From contig NZ_JAGDYT010000003.1 in the NCBI RefSeq assembly GCF_049116555.1, positions 62,001-126,000 of the forward strand: 64,000 nt of DNA, in the 5' to 3' direction. The translations under genes were made by a program, and so were the position numbers. Source of the DNA: Maricaulis maris_C (lineage in GTDB: Bacteria > Pseudomonadota > Alphaproteobacteria > Caulobacterales > Maricaulaceae). Shown in pieces: positions 63,390-64,000 of this stretch; the stretch's first letter is position 1, and the number at the start of each line of letters is the position of its first letter. The notes beneath the pieces were generated by a model. The model was not told the origin of the DNA, did not search any database, and worked only from the letters and a program-made list of their open reading frames with translations.

Positions 63390-64000
63390 ATGCTTGGACG
63401 ACATCTCTTGGGTTATCTGCCGGTTCAACTGGCGCAAGTCCTGGTCGGATTCGGCAGTGTAGCCGTGTTCACCCGGATCATGCCGGCCGATGAGTATGGC
63501 CGTTATGCCATTGCGATTGCCGCGCTCTCCCTGACCCACATCGTGACATTCACCTGGCTTGAGGCCGCGGTTGCCCGCTTCCATGCGCGGGCCGAAAAAC
63601 GGGGTCGACTGCGCGATCACCTCGCCACCGCTTACGGACTGTATCTGGTTATTGCCGGCCTTGCGGGCGGCGCACTGGTCCTCGGCGTGAACATCCTGCC
63701 GGTTGATCCCAAACTGCAGTCCGCCCTCGGCTTTGCCGTCATCTCCCTCATCTTGCGCGCCCTGTTGCAGATCGGCCTTGAAACCCACCGCGCCGGCGGT
63801 GATGTCGGTCGCTACTCGGCACTCGAGGCCGGTTATCTCATGATCGGTTTCATGGTTGGCATCGGCGTCATTCTGACGACCGACCTCGGGGCCGCCGGCG
63901 TCTTTGTCGGCACTGCGGTTGCCGCGCTGGTCATGTTGGTCTTCGATCTGCCGGTCATGTTGCGCCGGGCCGCAAAGGGGCGACGTCAGCCGGTTCGCGC
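63390..64000 (+). CDS. Oligosaccharide flippase-like protein (3' partial)
   Basis: Open from the ATG at 63390 to the window end: 203 codons, with GGAG ten bases before the start. It begins MLGRHLLGYLPVQLAQVLVG and shows repeated hydrophobic helices with LETHRAGG and EAGYLMIGF segments, typical of PST/MATE-type polysaccharide flippases (Wzx-like). It is divergent from the acyltransferase and fits a Wzx/Wzy-type pathway with the sugar transferase. The C-terminal half is outside. Confidence 0.85.
   Translation, partial: MLGRHLLGYLPVQLAQVLVGFGSVAVFTRIMPADEYGRYAIAIAALSLTHIVTFTWLEAAVARFHARAEKRGRLRDHLATAYGLYLVIAGLAGGALVLGVNILPVDPKLQSALGFAVISLILRALLQIGLETHRAGGDVGRYSALEAGYLMIGFMVGIGVILTTDLGAAGVFVGTAVAALVMLVFDLPVMLRRAAKGRRQPVR

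Noticed and set aside
62405..63493. 362-aa + strand frame over the acyltransferase
   Set aside because: His/Arg/Gln-rich shadow without any domain; the minus frame matches BioF2-type GNAT.
1..64000. CRISPR arrays, tRNA and rRNA genes
   Set aside because: No regularly spaced repeats, no cloverleaf-like sequence and no rRNA segments recognised by reading; a tRNAscan/Infernal run would settle it.

Overview
The window looks like a chromosomal segment of a marine alphaproteobacterium, possibly a Hyphomonadales/Maricaulales relative. This rests only on high G+C in the right half, a TonB-dependent receptor, Tat-exported enzymes and a wall/exopolysaccharide gene set, so the placement is tentative. 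No rRNA, tRNA, CRISPR array or integrase was found.

Region 1 (1-33090) is a defence island, every gene but the last on the + strand. Its first operon (1-21583) has six genes with 4-base ATGA overlaps or short gaps: an SNF2-type helicase (5' end outside the window), a 1619-aa N6-adenine methylase, a 2125-aa DEAD helicase with a DUF1998 module and a C-terminal Vsr/DUF559-like nuclease signature, a UvrD helicase with a RelE-like N-terminus, and an AddB-like/AddA-like nuclease-helicase pair. The order SNF2 - methylase - DEAD/DUF1998 recalls class 1 DISARM. The giant helicase also recalls DruE, and an AddAB-type degradation machine sits where a DrmC-type PLD gene would be expected. This composite is the best candidate in the window for an undescribed system.

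A truncated, frameshifted IS3-family transposase (about 21632-21999) separates this from a second co-directional run (22109-32408): a HEPN protein, an McrA-like HNH endonuclease, a 509-aa protein of unknown function, a two-HKD phospholipase-D-type protein, an SF1 helicase, and two proteins of unknown function, the second with an HTH-like N-terminus. A convergent one-TM protein (32485-33090) and a stretch without recognised genes close the island.

Region 2 (33651-41909) has exported or membrane proteins: a periplasmic TPR-CHAT protease with a DUF900 alpha/beta hydrolase, a DUF3667 membrane protein, a short-chain dehydrogenase, and a Tat-exported papain-like peptidase next to a 97-aa secreted protein.

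Region 3 (42072-59199) is ordinary chromosome: cytochrome P450 with an NAD-dependent reductase, a beta-propeller lactonase-like protein, an alpha/beta hydrolase, an enoyl-CoA hydratase, a small GNAT, a PKHD-type dioxygenase, a lipoprotein with an EG repeat, tRNA hydroxylase TrhO, a GST, a TonB receptor with two terminators, a propeller-amidohydrolase and a SulP transporter.

Region 4 (59386-64000) looks like an exopolysaccharide or holdfast locus: polyprenyl-phosphate sugar transferase, GH5-like glycosidase, FemAB/BioF2-type GNAT, and the start of a flippase.
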